Assembly: GCA_040757595.1 (NCBI GenBank)
Contig: JBFLWP010000013.1
Span: forward strand, 7,501-71,500
Reading direction: 5' to 3'
From: Nitrospirota bacterium
GTDB lineage: Bacteria; Nitrospirota; Nitrospiria; Nitrospirales; Nitrospiraceae
Length of the DNA: 64,000 nt
Shown in pieces: positions 26,179 to 35,148 of the stretch. Below the pieces are notes generated by a model. That model was not told the DNA's origin, made no database searches, and saw nothing but the letters and a program-made list of their open reading frames with translations. The position numbers and the translations under genes are program-made. How positions within the stretch are numbered: position 1 is the first letter of the stretch; every line of letters begins with the position of its first letter.

Positions 26179-27126
26179 ATGAAACAGCGAGTCATCACCG
26201 GATTCCTGATCCTGGGTGTCGTGACCCTGACCGGCTGTCAGGCCACGATGACCGGCCAAGTGAAAGAGGACGTCAGCGTGACCGGGCAAACGCAGAGGCT
26301 GGAAGCAGCCGGCGCGCAATACTCCGGGCCCCAGTATACGGTGGCCATTATCAAGTTTGCGAACAAGACGCCGTCGAAGGTGCTGGGGATCGGGGAGGCG
26401 GCCACGGACATCCTGCGCACGCAATTGAAATCGGCCGGGCTTGAGCCGATCGATGTCAGCCAGGAGGCGATGCAACAGCAGGAAGAACTGATCAAGCTGC
26501 AGCAGACCGGAGCCGTCAAGGCCGGGAAGAAGGATGCGGCGAGCGGCTTCGAGTCCATTGACTACCGGATCCAGGGCGCGATCACGGCCTACTCGGAGGT
26601 CGAGGAAGGCTCGGACATGGTCGTCTACCAGAAGAAATCCCAGGTGGCCAGGGTTCAGGTGGACTATTCGCTGATCGACGCGGCTTCCGGCAAGAGCCTG
26701 CTGGCCGAGTCCGGCATGGGCGAATACCGGAAAGAAACGGGCGGGGCGCTGGGCTTCGGCTCCAGATCCACCGCCGACGTGGGGCTGCGGGACGGGGCGC
26801 TGCGCGACGCCCTCTCCAAGGCCATGTCCAAGATGATCGAGAAGCTGAACTCCCAGCCCTTCACCGGCCGAATCCTGGTTATGGAAGGACAGACCGTCAT
26901 CATCCGGGCTGGGGAGAAGTCCAAGCTGGCGCCGGGCACCAAGCTGGGGGTCTATCGGGCCGGGCAAGACCTGATCGATCCGGAAACCGGCCGGTCGCTC
27001 GGGAAGCGGGAGAAGCAGATCGGGGAGATCGTTCTAGCCAGCCACCAGAACGACCGGATCTCGGAGGCCAAGGTCTCGTCCGGGACCGGCTTCCAGGCCG
27101 GCGACATCGTCCGGCAGCTCAGATAA
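26179..27126 (+). CDS. CsgG-family outer-membrane lipoprotein
   Basis: 315 residues from ATG 26179, preceded by GGAAGGAGG. The lipobox is LTGC (Cys about 20). The CsgG-like core begins YTVAIIKFANKTPSKVLGIGEAATDILRTQL and continues with YRIQGAITAYSEVEEGSD, then VARVQVDYSLIDAASGKSLLAESG and the helix LRDALSKAMSKMIEKL. CsgG forms a nonameric outer-membrane pore for curli subunits in E. coli. No curlin (CsgA/B) repeats are seen in the window. The C-terminal ~80 residues (VIIRAGEKSKLAPGTKLGVYR) form an extra beta domain found in other CsgG-like lipoproteins. It closes the envelope cluster. Confidence 0.85.
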   Translation: MKQRVITGFLILGVVTLTGCQATMTGQVKEDVSVTGQTQRLEAAGAQYSGPQYTVAIIKFANKTPSKVLGIGEAATDILRTQLKSAGLEPIDVSQEAMQQQEELIKLQQTGAVKAGKKDAASGFESIDYRIQGAITAYSEVEEGSDMVVYQKKSQVARVQVDYSLIDAASGKSLLAESGMGEYRKETGGALGFGSRSTADVGLRDGALRDALSKAMSKMIEKLNSQPFTGRILVMEGQTVIIRAGEKSKLAPGTKLGVYRAGQDLIDPETGRSLGKREKQIGEIVLASHQNDRISEAKVSSGTGFQAGDIVRQLR

Positions 27127-27136
27127 ACAGCGGGAC

Positions 27137-27214
27137 GTGAAACGTGAAATGTGAGGCGTGAGACGCAGGAAGAAAAAGGGTGAGGCGGAGGGGACACTCC
27201 TCACGCCTCACCCT
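27137..27214. repeat. Heptad-period inverted repeat J and bidirectional hairpin
   Basis: Four units of pattern GTGARRY run from 27137 to 27164. They are followed by a strong hairpin, AGGGTGAGGCG (27177-27187) with CGCCTCACCCT (27204-27214), an 11-bp perfect stem whose arms belong to the same unit family. It lies between the convergent CsgG-like and GspE-like genes, where a bidirectional terminator is expected, though there is no T-tract. Confidence 0.75.
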
Positions 27215-27222
27215 GTACATCC

Positions 27223-29538
27223 TTACTTGATCGCGACGGCCTTGACTTCCTTGTAGATCGTGTGACCCTGGAGGACCTTCTCGATCCCGTCCTGCACCAG
27301 GGTCGTCATCCCTTCCTCGATCGCGACCTTGAGCATCTCCTCGGTCTTGGCCTTGGTCTGGATCAGCCGCTTCATCCGGTCCGTGCCGAGCAGGAGCTCG
27401 TGGAGGGCGATCCGGCCCCTGAACCCGCTCTTGTTGCAGGCCTCGCACCCCTTGCCTCGGTGCAGCTTGAACTTGTCGTCGTACTGGAGCTTGACGTTCT
27501 TGTCCCACCATTCCTGCCCATAGCCCAGGACCAATTCGTTGTATTCTTCTTTCTCCGGGTGGTACGACTCCTTGCAGTCCTTGCAGAGGCGCCGGCAGAG
27601 CCGCTGCGCCAGGACCCCCAGCATCGCGTCGGCGAAGCTGAAGGGGTCGCAGCCCATGTCCAGGAGGCGGGTGACGGTCTCGACCGCGCTGTTGGTGTGC
27701 AGGGTGCTCAAGACCAAGTGGCCGGTGAGGGAGGCCTCGATGCCGGTGTCCGCCGTTTCCTTGTCCCGCATCTCGCCGACCATGATCACGTCCGGGTCCG
27801 CGCGCAGGAAGGCCCGCATGGCCATGGCGAAGGTGAATCCGATCTTGGGGTGCACCTGCACCTGGCGGAGCCCGTACTGGGTGATCTCGACCGGGTCCTC
27901 GGCCGTCCAGATCTTCATGTCCGGGGTGTTGATGTAGCCCATGACGGAGTGGAGGGTGGTAGTCTTGCCGGAACCAGTCGGCCCCACGCAGAGAATGATC
28001 CCGTAGGGCTTCTCGGCGATGTCTTTGAGCTCGCGCAGGTTCCGCTCCGAAAAGCCCATTTTGTCGAGCGGCAGCGGCTCGCTGGCCGCCAGGATCCGCA
28101 TGACCACGTCCTCGTTGCCGGGGCCGGAGGTCGGAATGGTGGCCACGCGGAGCTCGATCTCCTTGGCGTCGCCCATCCGGAACTTGATCTTGCCGTCCTG
28201 GGGCTTCCGGCGTTCGGCGATGTCCAGGCTGGACATGATCTTGAGGCGGGACACGATCGCGCGCCGGTAGCTGGGCGGAATCTTCATGTACTCGAAGCAG
28301 CTCCCGTCCACGCGGAACCGGACGAGGGTTTCCTTCTTTTCGCCGTAGGGCTCGATGTGGATGTCGGAGGCGCCCTGCCGGTAGGCGTCCGCGATGATCT
28401 GATTGGCCAGCCGCACGATCGCGCTGTCGTTCTCGTCGATGCCGCCGGCAGCGGTCTCTTCCTGCTTCTGCTCCGCCTCGGCTTCGCTGAGCAGCTCGCC
28501 GAGGATTTCGGAGACGGAGCCCTTCATCGTCGAGTCCTGCTCACCGGTGGCAGCCCGCAGATACTGGGCGATGTCCCGGCGCAGCCCTACCGAGAAGCGG
28601 ATGCTCTGCCCGGGGAAGATCCGCTTGATGTCCTGGATCTTGTCCAGGTCGTTCGGGTCGTCGATCAGGACTTCCACGACGTTCTTGTCGCGCTTGAGGG
28701 GGGTCCAGAAATTCTTCTTGAGATAGTCGACGTTGAGCGTCTTCAGCAGCTCGGGGTCGATCAGGTTCCGCTCGCTGTACTCGACGTACGGGCACTTGTA
28801 GAACTGGCTCAGGGACTTCCCGATGTCCTCCTTGGGGACCTTGTACTTCTCGATCAACTGGGTCTCGATGTCGGCCTGTCCCTTGCGCGCCTCCGCGATC
28901 GCCGCGTCCAGCTCCGCCTGCGTGACGCGGCCGTTCGTGACGAGATAGTCGAACTTGGTCGGGGTTTTCTTGGCGATTTGGCGCAGGTTCGAGAAGGCGA
29001 TGCCGAGGCTCTTGGCGATCTCGGCGACCGAGTCCTCGTCCTTCTTGGTGAACCGGCCGCCGCTCTTCTTGTTGAGGAGCTGGATGACTCCCATCAGGTA
29101 CTTGTTGTCCGCGACGATCGGGTAGGTGAGCACCTGCTTGGTCTTGAAGCCGGTTTTCTTGTCCCATGAGGCGTCGAACGACAGCGACGGATGGATGGCG
29201 GTGAGCTCGGCTTTGTTGTAGGCGTCCGCGACGTTGATCGGCCGCAGGTACTTGGCGGTGAATCCGGCCAGGCTCTGTTCGTTGATCGGGATACGGATCT
29301 CTTCGATCGTGTCCAGCCGGGGGGCCTTCGAGAAGATTTCCTTCTTCTCCGGGTCGACGGCGTAGAGGGTGAGGCCTTCGGCGTCGAAGATGCTCAGGAT
29401 GTCCTTGTGGAGATCCAGGAGGATCTGGTCCAGATCCTTCGCGGCATGGATTTGCAGCGTGATGCGCTTGACGTGCTCCGCATAGGCGACCTTCCGCTGA
29501 AGTTCCTGCAGATTCTCAGGTAGGACTTTGGCCTCCAT
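27223..29538 (-). CDS. GspE/PilB-type secretion ATPase with N-terminal GAF domain
   Basis: 771 residues. A GAF domain occupies about 15-175 (DLDQILLDLHKDILSIFDAEGLTLYAV, then VLTYPIVADNKYLMGVIQLLNKKSGGRFTKKDEDS). An MshEN/GspE N-terminal domain is at about 190-330. The T2SS/T4P ATPase domain follows, with Walker A GPTGSGKTT (about 517-525), the Asp box EDPVEITQYGLRQVQV, the His box TLHTNSAVETVTRLLDMG and the zinc-binding CKDC...CEAC set (about 645-705). The ATPase powers pilus or type II secretion assembly. The GAF domain is unusual for this family and suggests ligand or cyclic-nucleotide control. No pilus partner genes are adjacent. Confidence 0.92.
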   Translation of the reverse strand: MEAKVLPENLQELQRKVAYAEHVKRITLQIHAAKDLDQILLDLHKDILSIFDAEGLTLYAVDPEKKEIFSKAPRLDTIEEIRIPINEQSLAGFTAKYLRPINVADAYNKAELTAIHPSLSFDASWDKKTGFKTKQVLTYPIVADNKYLMGVIQLLNKKSGGRFTKKDEDSVAEIAKSLGIAFSNLRQIAKKTPTKFDYLVTNGRVTQAELDAAIAEARKGQADIETQLIEKYKVPKEDIGKSLSQFYKCPYVEYSERNLIDPELLKTLNVDYLKKNFWTPLKRDKNVVEVLIDDPNDLDKIQDIKRIFPGQSIRFSVGLRRDIAQYLRAATGEQDSTMKGSVSEILGELLSEAEAEQKQEETAAGGIDENDSAIVRLANQIIADAYRQGASDIHIEPYGEKKETLVRFRVDGSCFEYMKIPPSYRRAIVSRLKIMSSLDIAERRKPQDGKIKFRMGDAKEIELRVATIPTSGPGNEDVVMRILAASEPLPLDKMGFSERNLRELKDIAEKPYGIILCVGPTGSGKTTTLHSVMGYINTPDMKIWTAEDPVEITQYGLRQVQVHPKIGFTFAMAMRAFLRADPDVIMVGEMRDKETADTGIEASLTGHLVLSTLHTNSAVETVTRLLDMGCDPFSFADAMLGVLAQRLCRRLCKDCKESYHPEKEEYNELVLGYGQEWWDKNVKLQYDDKFKLHRGKGCEACNKSGFRGRIALHELLLGTDRMKRLIQTKAKTEEMLKVAIEEGMTTLVQDGIEKVLQGHTIYKEVKAVAIK

Positions 29539-29669
29539 GGTCGCCTCTCCGGGGAGCGCTCGGAGCCTTCAAGCTATGCGGGCCGTTCCGGGGTCGGTCG
29601 GGCCGATGTGTCTCTGCGCCAGAAAGCCGTGTCTGGAGACGGAGCCTGGAGAGGCCCACGCAGGCTAGA

Positions 29670-29699
29670 ACAATACCATCGGAAAAACGGGGAAAGCAA
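29670..29699 (-). promoter_or_regulatory. Possible promoter of the GspE-like gene
   Basis: On the minus strand TTGCTT (plus 29694-29699), an 18-bp spacer and TATTGT (plus 29670-29675), 131 bp upstream of the start codon. Confidence 0.45.
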
Positions 29700-29721
29700 G
29701 CGTTGGAGTGGATTGAGGTAC

Positions 29722-31443
29722 TTACCTGGGCAGGGGGGCGGCTCCGCCCGCAGCCAGGGCCGAAAGCTGCCCCGGCACCTTGTCCGGCGGGAGCTTGGTC
29801 GTCTCGCCGGTTTTGCGCCGTTTCAGCTCGACCGTGCCCTGCGCGAGGCCCTTGTCACCGATCACGAGTTGGTAGGGAGAGCCGATCAGGTCCGCGTCAT
29901 TGAACTTGACGCCGGCCCGCTCGTCCCGGTCGTCCCAGAGCACCTCGACCCCGGTCCCCGTCAGCGCGTCATAGAGCGAAGCGGCCGTGTCCGTCACCGC
30001 CGCCGACCGGCTCAGGGGCAGCAGGTGCACGTGGAAAGGGGCGATCGGGACGGGCCAGATGATGCCTTTGGCGTCGTGGTTCTGCTCGATCGCGGCCGCC
30101 GCGGTGCGGCCGACGCCGATCCCGTAGCAGCCCATGACGGCCAACTGCTCCTGGCCCTGCGGGTCGAGGAACGTGGCGCCCATCGCCTGACTGTACTTGG
30201 TCCCCAGCATGAAGACGTGGCCGACTTCGATGCCCTTGGCCATGTGGAGCCGACCCCCGTCTCTCGGGGAGGGATCTCCGGCCTTGGCGTTCCGAAGGTC
30301 CGCGAACCGCTCGACGGGAAAGTCCCGGTCCCAATTGGCGTCCACGTAATGGCTGTGGGCCTTGTTCCCGCCCACGACGACGTTGCGCATGCCCTTCACG
30401 GCCTGGTCGGCCACGACCCGGACGCCGCGCAGGCCGACCGGTCCCGCGAAGCCGACCGGGGCTCCCGTGGCAGCCTGGACCTTCTCCGGATCGGCCAGCG
30501 CCAAGTCTTCGACCCCGAGCAGCTTCTTGAGCTTGATCTCGTTGACCTCGTGGTCGCCGCGGAGCAGCACCGCGACCAGCCCCTCGGGGATCTGATAGAG
30601 GAGCGTCTTGACGAGGCGTTGCGGGGACGTCTTGAGGAAGGCCGTCACCTCCTCGACGGTCCGGACTCCCGGCGTCGGCACCAGGCGCAGCGGCCGCTGC
30701 GCCTCCTCCAGCGCCTCCGTCGGAGGCGGGACCTCGGCCCGCTCCACGTTGGCGGCGTAGGTCCCCTGGTCGGAGTAGACGATCGTCTCCTCGCCGGTCT
30801 CCGCCAGCACCATGAACTCGTGCGAGGAGGTCCCGCCGATCAGCCCGGTGTCGGCCTCGACGGCGCGGAAGGTCAGGCCGCAGCGGGTGAAGATACGCTG
30901 GTAGGCGTCGTACATCTTCTGGTAGCTGAGTTTCGCCCCCTCTTCGTCCCGGTCGAAGCTGTAGGCGTCCTTCATGATGAACTCGCGTCCGCGCATCAGG
31001 CCGAAGCGGGGCCGGATCTCGTCCCGGAACTTGGTCTGGATCTGGTAGCAGTTCAGGGGCAGCTGCCGATAGGACCGGACCTCCCGGCGGATCAGGTCCG
31101 TGATGACCTCCTCATGGGTGGGGCCGAGGCAGAAATCGCGCTCGTGACGATCCTTGAAGCGGAGCAGCTCCTTTCCATAGAAGTCCCACCGGCCGGTCTC
31201 GCGCCACAGCTCGGCCGGGGAGGCGATGGGCATCAGGAGTTCCTGCGCCCCGGCCCGGTTCATCTCCTCCCTGATGATGGACTCAATTTTCCGGATCACC
31301 CGTAGGCCCAGCGGCAGGTAGGTGTAGATGCCTGCCGCCACCTTGCGGATCATGCCGGCTCGCAACATGAGGCGGTGGCTGACCGTCTCGGCCTCCCCGG
31401 GGTCCTCCCGGAGCGTGGGAATCAAGATCTCGGACGTGCGCAT
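29722..31443 (-). CDS. proS: Prolyl-tRNA synthetase
   Basis: 573 residues from ATG 31443. Class II motifs are clear: motif 1 region [29 protein letters not shown], motif 2 [25 protein letters not shown], and motif 3 [18 protein letters not shown]. The YbaK-like editing insertion lies between motifs 2 and 3 (about 240-390), and the anticodon-binding domain is at the C-terminus, so this is the bacterial (ProS type 1) form at usual length. It charges tRNA-Pro with proline. Last gene of the uppS-cdsA-dxr-rseP-proS series. Confidence 0.97.
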   Translation of the reverse strand: MRTSEILIPTLREDPGEAETVSHRLMLRAGMIRKVAAGIYTYLPLGLRVIRKIESIIREEMNRAGAQELLMPIASPAELWRETGRWDFYGKELLRFKDRHERDFCLGPTHEEVITDLIRREVRSYRQLPLNCYQIQTKFRDEIRPRFGLMRGREFIMKDAYSFDRDEEGAKLSYQKMYDAYQRIFTRCGLTFRAVEADTGLIGGTSSHEFMVLAETGEETIVYSDQGTYAANVERAEVPPPTEALEEAQRPLRLVPTPGVRTVEEVTAFLKTSPQRLVKTLLYQIPEGLVAVLLRGDHEVNEIKLKKLLGVEDLALADPEKVQAATGAPVGFAGPVGLRGVRVVADQAVKGMRNVVVGGNKAHSHYVDANWDRDFPVERFADLRNAKAGDPSPRDGGRLHMAKGIEVGHVFMLGTKYSQAMGATFLDPQGQEQLAVMGCYGIGVGRTAAAAIEQNHDAKGIIWPVPIAPFHVHLLPLSRSAAVTDTAASLYDALTGTGVEVLWDDRDERAGVKFNDADLIGSPYQLVIGDKGLAQGTVELKRRKTGETTKLPPDKVPGQLSALAAGGAAPLPR

Positions 31444-31453
31444 GGTTCCTTGT

Positions 31454-31534
31454 GAGCTTGCAGCAAATAGCGAGCAGCGAATAGCTCAGAGCTGTTGCTA
31501 TTGGCTATTTGCTGCTCGCTGTTGGCTCGCTAAT
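31454..31534. repeat. Heptad-period inverted repeat C (rseP-proS gap)
   Basis: Left arm: five units of pattern NNNNAGC from 31458 to 31492. Right arm: five units of pattern GCTNNNN from 31497 to 31531. Units on the two arms pair in inverted order (for example AAATAGC with GCTATTT). The repeat fills the gap between proS and rseP and overlaps the rseP stop codon. Confidence 0.82.
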
Positions 31535-32921
31535 GCGAAATCAATCGTTCGATGTCGTTCCAGAAGGCGAAGACCATGATGCCGACGAGCAGGAGCAGGC
31601 CGACCTGCTGGGCGATCTCCCGCTGCCGCTCGCCCAGCGGCCTGCGCAGGACGGCTTCGATGGCGAAGAACAGCAGGTGGCCGCCGTCCAGGATGGGGAT
31701 CGGGAGGAGATTCAGCACGCCGAGGTTGATGCTCAGGATCGCGATCAGGAACACCACGCTAGACGCGCCCTGCGCGGCGGCTTCGCCGGACATGTTCGCG
31801 ATCGTCAAGGGCCCTCCGATGTTCTTGCTGGAGATCTCCCCGGCCGCCATCTTGTAGATGCCGACGACCGTCAGCTCGGTCCAGCCCCAGGTGGCTTGCA
31901 GCCCCTGTATGGCGGCGGCAGCCGGGTTCGACGCCCGGATGATGGACCGGCCGGGCCCGGAGATGCCGATCTTGCCGATTTCCACCGTCTTGCCGTCCAC
32001 CTGAGCCTTTTCGGCGCTCGGCGTGACGGTCAGGGCGACGAGCCGGCCGTCGCGCCTGACCGTGAACCGCAGCGGACGGTTCGGGCTTTCCTTCACGAGC
32101 CCGGTCATCTCGGACCAGGTGTGGATCTCCTGCCCCTCGATGCTCACGACCCGGTCGCCGTCCTTGAACCCGGCCGCCATGGCGGGAGAGCCGGTCATCA
32201 CGGCCGTGATCACGGGCGCGGTCTCCTCGATGCCGATCCGGTAGGCCGTCACGTCCTTGCCGTTGTCCTGAACGGTGAGGGGGGTCGGCGTGACCACGAC
32301 CGTCTTGACCTGGTTCCCGCGCCGGACGTCCAGCGTCAGGGTCTTGCCCTCGGACTTCTGGACCGCGTCCTGCAGCTCGCTCCTCGTGGAGATGTCCTTG
32401 TCGTTGACCCGCAGGATGCGGTCCCCGACTTTGAGCCCGGCCTGGTCGGCCGGCGAGCCGGGCTTCAAGGCTTCGACGTCCGGGGTCAGGTCGTGGAAGG
32501 TCGGGACGAAGAGCGGGGCGCCGGTCGAAAGCCACCCGGCGAAGATGACGTAGGCCAGCAGGAAATTGAAGCCCGGGCCGGCCGCCACGATCAACATCTT
32601 GCGGAGAAGGGGCTGGTGGATGAACGAGCGGCGCCGCTCCTCCGCGGTGATGGCTTCGGTGTCTTCCTCGCCGAACAGCTTGACGTACCCGCCCAACGGG
32701 ACCGCCGAGACCAGATATTCCGTTTCCCCGATCTGGCGGCCGATCAGCTTGGGGCCGAACCCGAGCGAGAACTTCAAGACTTTTACGCCGACCCAGCGGG
32801 CCACCAGGAAGTGGCCCAACTCATGGAAGGACACGAGCACTCCCAGCACGAGCAGAAACCACCAGACCTTCTGGGTCATCGCCCAGGCCGCCTCGGGCGA
32901 CCATGCCCATAGACTCAACAC
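31530..32921 (-). CDS. rseP: Site-2 intramembrane zinc protease RseP
   Basis: 463 residues from ATG 32921; M15 is an alternative start. HELGH (33-37) in the first membrane helix is the zinc site, and the second metal motif LPIPILDGGHLLFF is near the C-terminus. Two PDZ domains lie between them (about 120-300; PGSPADQAGLKVGDRIL and SPAMAAGFKDGDRVVSIEG). RseP cuts anti-sigma factors and leftover signal peptides within the inner membrane. It sits between dxr and proS, the common bacterial order. Confidence 0.95.
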   Translation of the reverse strand: MLSLWAWSPEAAWAMTQKVWWFLLVLGVLVSFHELGHFLVARWVGVKVLKFSLGFGPKLIGRQIGETEYLVSAVPLGGYVKLFGEEDTEAITAEERRRSFIHQPLLRKMLIVAAGPGFNFLLAYVIFAGWLSTGAPLFVPTFHDLTPDVEALKPGSPADQAGLKVGDRILRVNDKDISTRSELQDAVQKSEGKTLTLDVRRGNQVKTVVVTPTPLTVQDNGKDVTAYRIGIEETAPVITAVMTGSPAMAAGFKDGDRVVSIEGQEIHTWSEMTGLVKESPNRPLRFTVRRDGRLVALTVTPSAEKAQVDGKTVEIGKIGISGPGRSIIRASNPAAAAIQGLQATWGWTELTVVGIYKMAAGEISSKNIGGPLTIANMSGEAAAQGASSVVFLIAILSINLGVLNLLPIPILDGGHLLFFAIEAVLRRPLGERQREIAQQVGLLLLVGIMVFAFWNDIERLISH

Positions 32922-32948
32922 GAGAGACTCCTTCGAATCCTAGAAGTT

Positions 32949-33006
32949 TTGAGTGGTGAGTTTTAAGTTGTTAATTGAAACTCAAAATTAAAAATCGAGA
33001 ACTCAC
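32949..33006. repeat. Heptad-period inverted repeat G (dxr-rseP gap)
   Basis: Left arm 32949-32976 and right arm 32977-33006 each have four 7-bp units ending in AGTT or AATT (inverse AACT/AATT on the right). It is AT-rich, in contrast to its GC-rich surroundings. It lies between the dxr stop (33022) and the rseP start (32921). Confidence 0.72.
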
Positions 33007-33021
33007 CCGTCTACTCGACCG

Positions 33022-34176
33022 CTATCGCGCGCGCACGAGCGAATCGGCTTTTTTCCTGGCCCAGCGGTCGGCCTCCAGCGCGTCGTCCAGGGAGCGGACC
33101 TCGCGCGGCGCGTGGGCGTCCATCGTGCCCCGGATGACCGCGGCGATATCCAGGAACCCGATCCGCTCCCGCAGGTAGGCGGCCACCGCCACCTCGTTGG
33201 CCGCGTTCAGCGTCGCCGGCATGGTGCCGCCGACCCGCAGCGCCTCGTAGCCGAATCCCAGACAGGGGAAGCGCTCGTGATCCGGCCGATAAAACGTGAG
33301 CTTGCCGACGGCGGCCAGATCCAGCGGGGGCGGATCCAGGGGGAGCCGCTCCGGATACTTCATCGCGTACGAGATCGGCGTCCTCATGTCGGGCAGCCCC
33401 AACTGCGCGAGCACGGACCCGTCCCGGTATTCTACCAGGGAATGGATGATGCTTTCCCGGTGGACCAGGACCTCGATCTGGGAGGGCGGGACGTCGAACA
33501 GCCACCGGGCTTCGACGACCTCCAGCCCCTTGTTCATCAGCGTGGCGGAATCAATGGTGATCTTGGCGCCCATTTTCCAGTTGGGGTGCTGGAGGGCCTG
33601 CGCCGGCTTCACGCGCCGCATCTGCTCGAGCGAGAGATCCCAGAGCGGGCCGCCCGAGGCCGTCAGGATCAGGCGGCGGATGTCCTCCCGGCGGTGCCCC
33701 TCCATCGACTGGAAGATCGCGCTGTGCTCGCTGTCCACGGGGAAGATGCGCACGCCGTGCCGGCGGGCTTCTTCCTGCATGAGCTGGCCGGCCATGACCA
33801 TGGGCTCCTTGTTGGCCAGGGCCACCTGCTTGCCGGCCGTGATGGCCGCCAGGGTCGGCACCAGGCCGGCTCCGCCCACGATCGCCGAAATCACCAGGTC
33901 CGCGTTTGGCAGCTGCGCGACCCGTACCAGCCCCTCCACGCCGGCCCAGACCTGGACCGACCGGTCACCGCAGCGGGTGCGGAGCCGGGCGGCGGCCCCT
34001 TCGTCGGACAGGGCGACGGCCTCCGGCTTGAACACGCGGAGTTGCTCGTCGAGCTTCTCGTCGTTGGTGCCGGCCGTGAGGCCGACGACCCGGAACTCGT
34101 CGGGGAACTTGGCGACGATGTCCAGCGTGTTGGTCCCGATGGAACCGGTTGAGCCCAGGATGACGATGCGCTTCAT
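33022..34176 (-). CDS. dxr: 1-deoxy-D-xylulose 5-phosphate reductoisomerase
   Basis: 384 residues from ATG 34176. The NADPH loop is GSTGSIGTNTLDIV (8-21). The substrate and metal region is present in NKEPMVMAGQLM, VDSEHSAIFQ and TASGGPLWD, followed by MGAKITIDSATLMNKGLEVVEA. It converts DXP to MEP in the non-mevalonate isoprenoid pathway and so supplies uppS here and the hopanoid genes at the window end. Length and motifs are normal. Confidence 0.97.
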   Translation of the reverse strand: MKRIVILGSTGSIGTNTLDIVAKFPDEFRVVGLTAGTNDEKLDEQLRVFKPEAVALSDEGAAARLRTRCGDRSVQVWAGVEGLVRVAQLPNADLVISAIVGGAGLVPTLAAITAGKQVALANKEPMVMAGQLMQEEARRHGVRIFPVDSEHSAIFQSMEGHRREDIRRLILTASGGPLWDLSLEQMRRVKPAQALQHPNWKMGAKITIDSATLMNKGLEVVEARWLFDVPPSQIEVLVHRESIIHSLVEYRDGSVLAQLGLPDMRTPISYAMKYPERLPLDPPPLDLAAVGKLTFYRPDHERFPCLGFGYEALRVGGTMPATLNAANEVAVAAYLRERIGFLDIAAVIRGTMDAHAPREVRSLDDALEADRWARKKADSLVRAR

Positions 34177-34185
34177 AGGAAACTC

Positions 34186-34278
34186 GTGATGGGTGATGCG
34201 TGATGGGTGATGGGTCTGAGCATGGTTTTGTCAGGGATTCTTCCGAACCGATCACCGATCACTGGTCACCCCTCACCC
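34186..34278. repeat. Heptad-period inverted repeat D (cdsA-dxr gap)
   Basis: Left arm: four exact-register units of pattern GTGATGN (34186-34213) and one degenerate unit. Right arm: four units of pattern NTCACNN (34251-34278). The 30-base centre lacks the pattern. The right arm overlaps the cdsA stop codon; the left arm begins 9 bp from the dxr start. Confidence 0.82.
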
Positions 34279-35148
34279 TTTTACGAGCGTCGCATAATAG
34301 TAGAAAACCGGGGCGGTGAACAGCAGACTGTCCAGCCGGTCCAGCATCCCGCCGTGTGCGGGAATCACCGAACCGGAATCCTTGACTCCCGCGCTGCGCT
34401 TGAGCGTGGATTCGGCCAGGTCTCCCAGCACGCCGGCGACCGTCAGGAGCAGGCCGGTGGCCAGGCAGTCTCCCAGGCTGAAGGACGGCAGAAACCAGGC
34501 CCGGGCGAGCAGGGCGCCGCCGAGCGCGAAGACGAACGCGCCGGCCAGCCCCTCCACGGTCTTGTTGGGGCTGATCGTCGGAGCCAGCCGATGCCGTCCC
34601 AGGTACAGGCCGCTGTAATAGGCGCCGGTGTCGCCGGCCCAGGTGACGAGAAAGACGAAGAAGATCAAGAACTCTCCGTCCGGGAGCGACCGGGTCAGCA
34701 ACAGCGTCCCCAATGTCAGCCCGATGTACAGGGTGCCGAAGACGAGCACGGCCGAGTCGGCGAGCCCGCTTCGGAGCTCGCGCCGCGAGCCCATGCGCCA
34801 GATCAGGACGCTGAGCAGGACGAGCAGGAAGACCGATCGCTCGGACAGCACCCCCGGCCACTGCAAGCTGGCCAGCAGGAGGCCCAGCAGGCTCAGCCCC
34901 AATCCCCTGGCGCCCAGGCTCGGTTTTTCCTTGAAGTGCAGGCGGAAAAATTCCAGCAGCGCCACGGCGGCCGCTGCGGCCACGAGTCCGAAGAAGGCGG
35001 AGGGAGGCGCATAACGCACCAGGAGGTAGAAGAGCGGAACGAAGACGAGAGCCGGATAGACGCGGCGAATGTCCGCGCATCTGCCGGCGACCGGCGCCTC
35101 GCTCGGCCGGTCGGTGGTCTGCTCGGCGCCCAAAACCCCACGAATCAC
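34273..35148 (-). CDS. cdsA: Phosphatidate cytidylyltransferase
   Basis: 291 residues from GTG 35148, which overlaps the uppS stop (GTGA). It has about eight hydrophobic helices and the family signature near the C-terminus, SPNKTVEGLAGAFVFALGGALLA, then DRLDSLLFTAPVFYY (consensus HGGMLDRxDS). It makes CDP-diacylglycerol from phosphatidate and CTP in the inner membrane for phospholipid synthesis. Translational coupling with uppS is clear. Confidence 0.95.
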   Translation of the reverse strand: MIRGVLGAEQTTDRPSEAPVAGRCADIRRVYPALVFVPLFYLLVRYAPPSAFFGLVAAAAAVALLEFFRLHFKEKPSLGARGLGLSLLGLLLASLQWPGVLSERSVFLLVLLSVLIWRMGSRRELRSGLADSAVLVFGTLYIGLTLGTLLLTRSLPDGEFLIFFVFLVTWAGDTGAYYSGLYLGRHRLAPTISPNKTVEGLAGAFVFALGGALLARAWFLPSFSLGDCLATGLLLTVAGVLGDLAESTLKRSAGVKDSGSVIPAHGGMLDRLDSLLFTAPVFYYYATLVKG

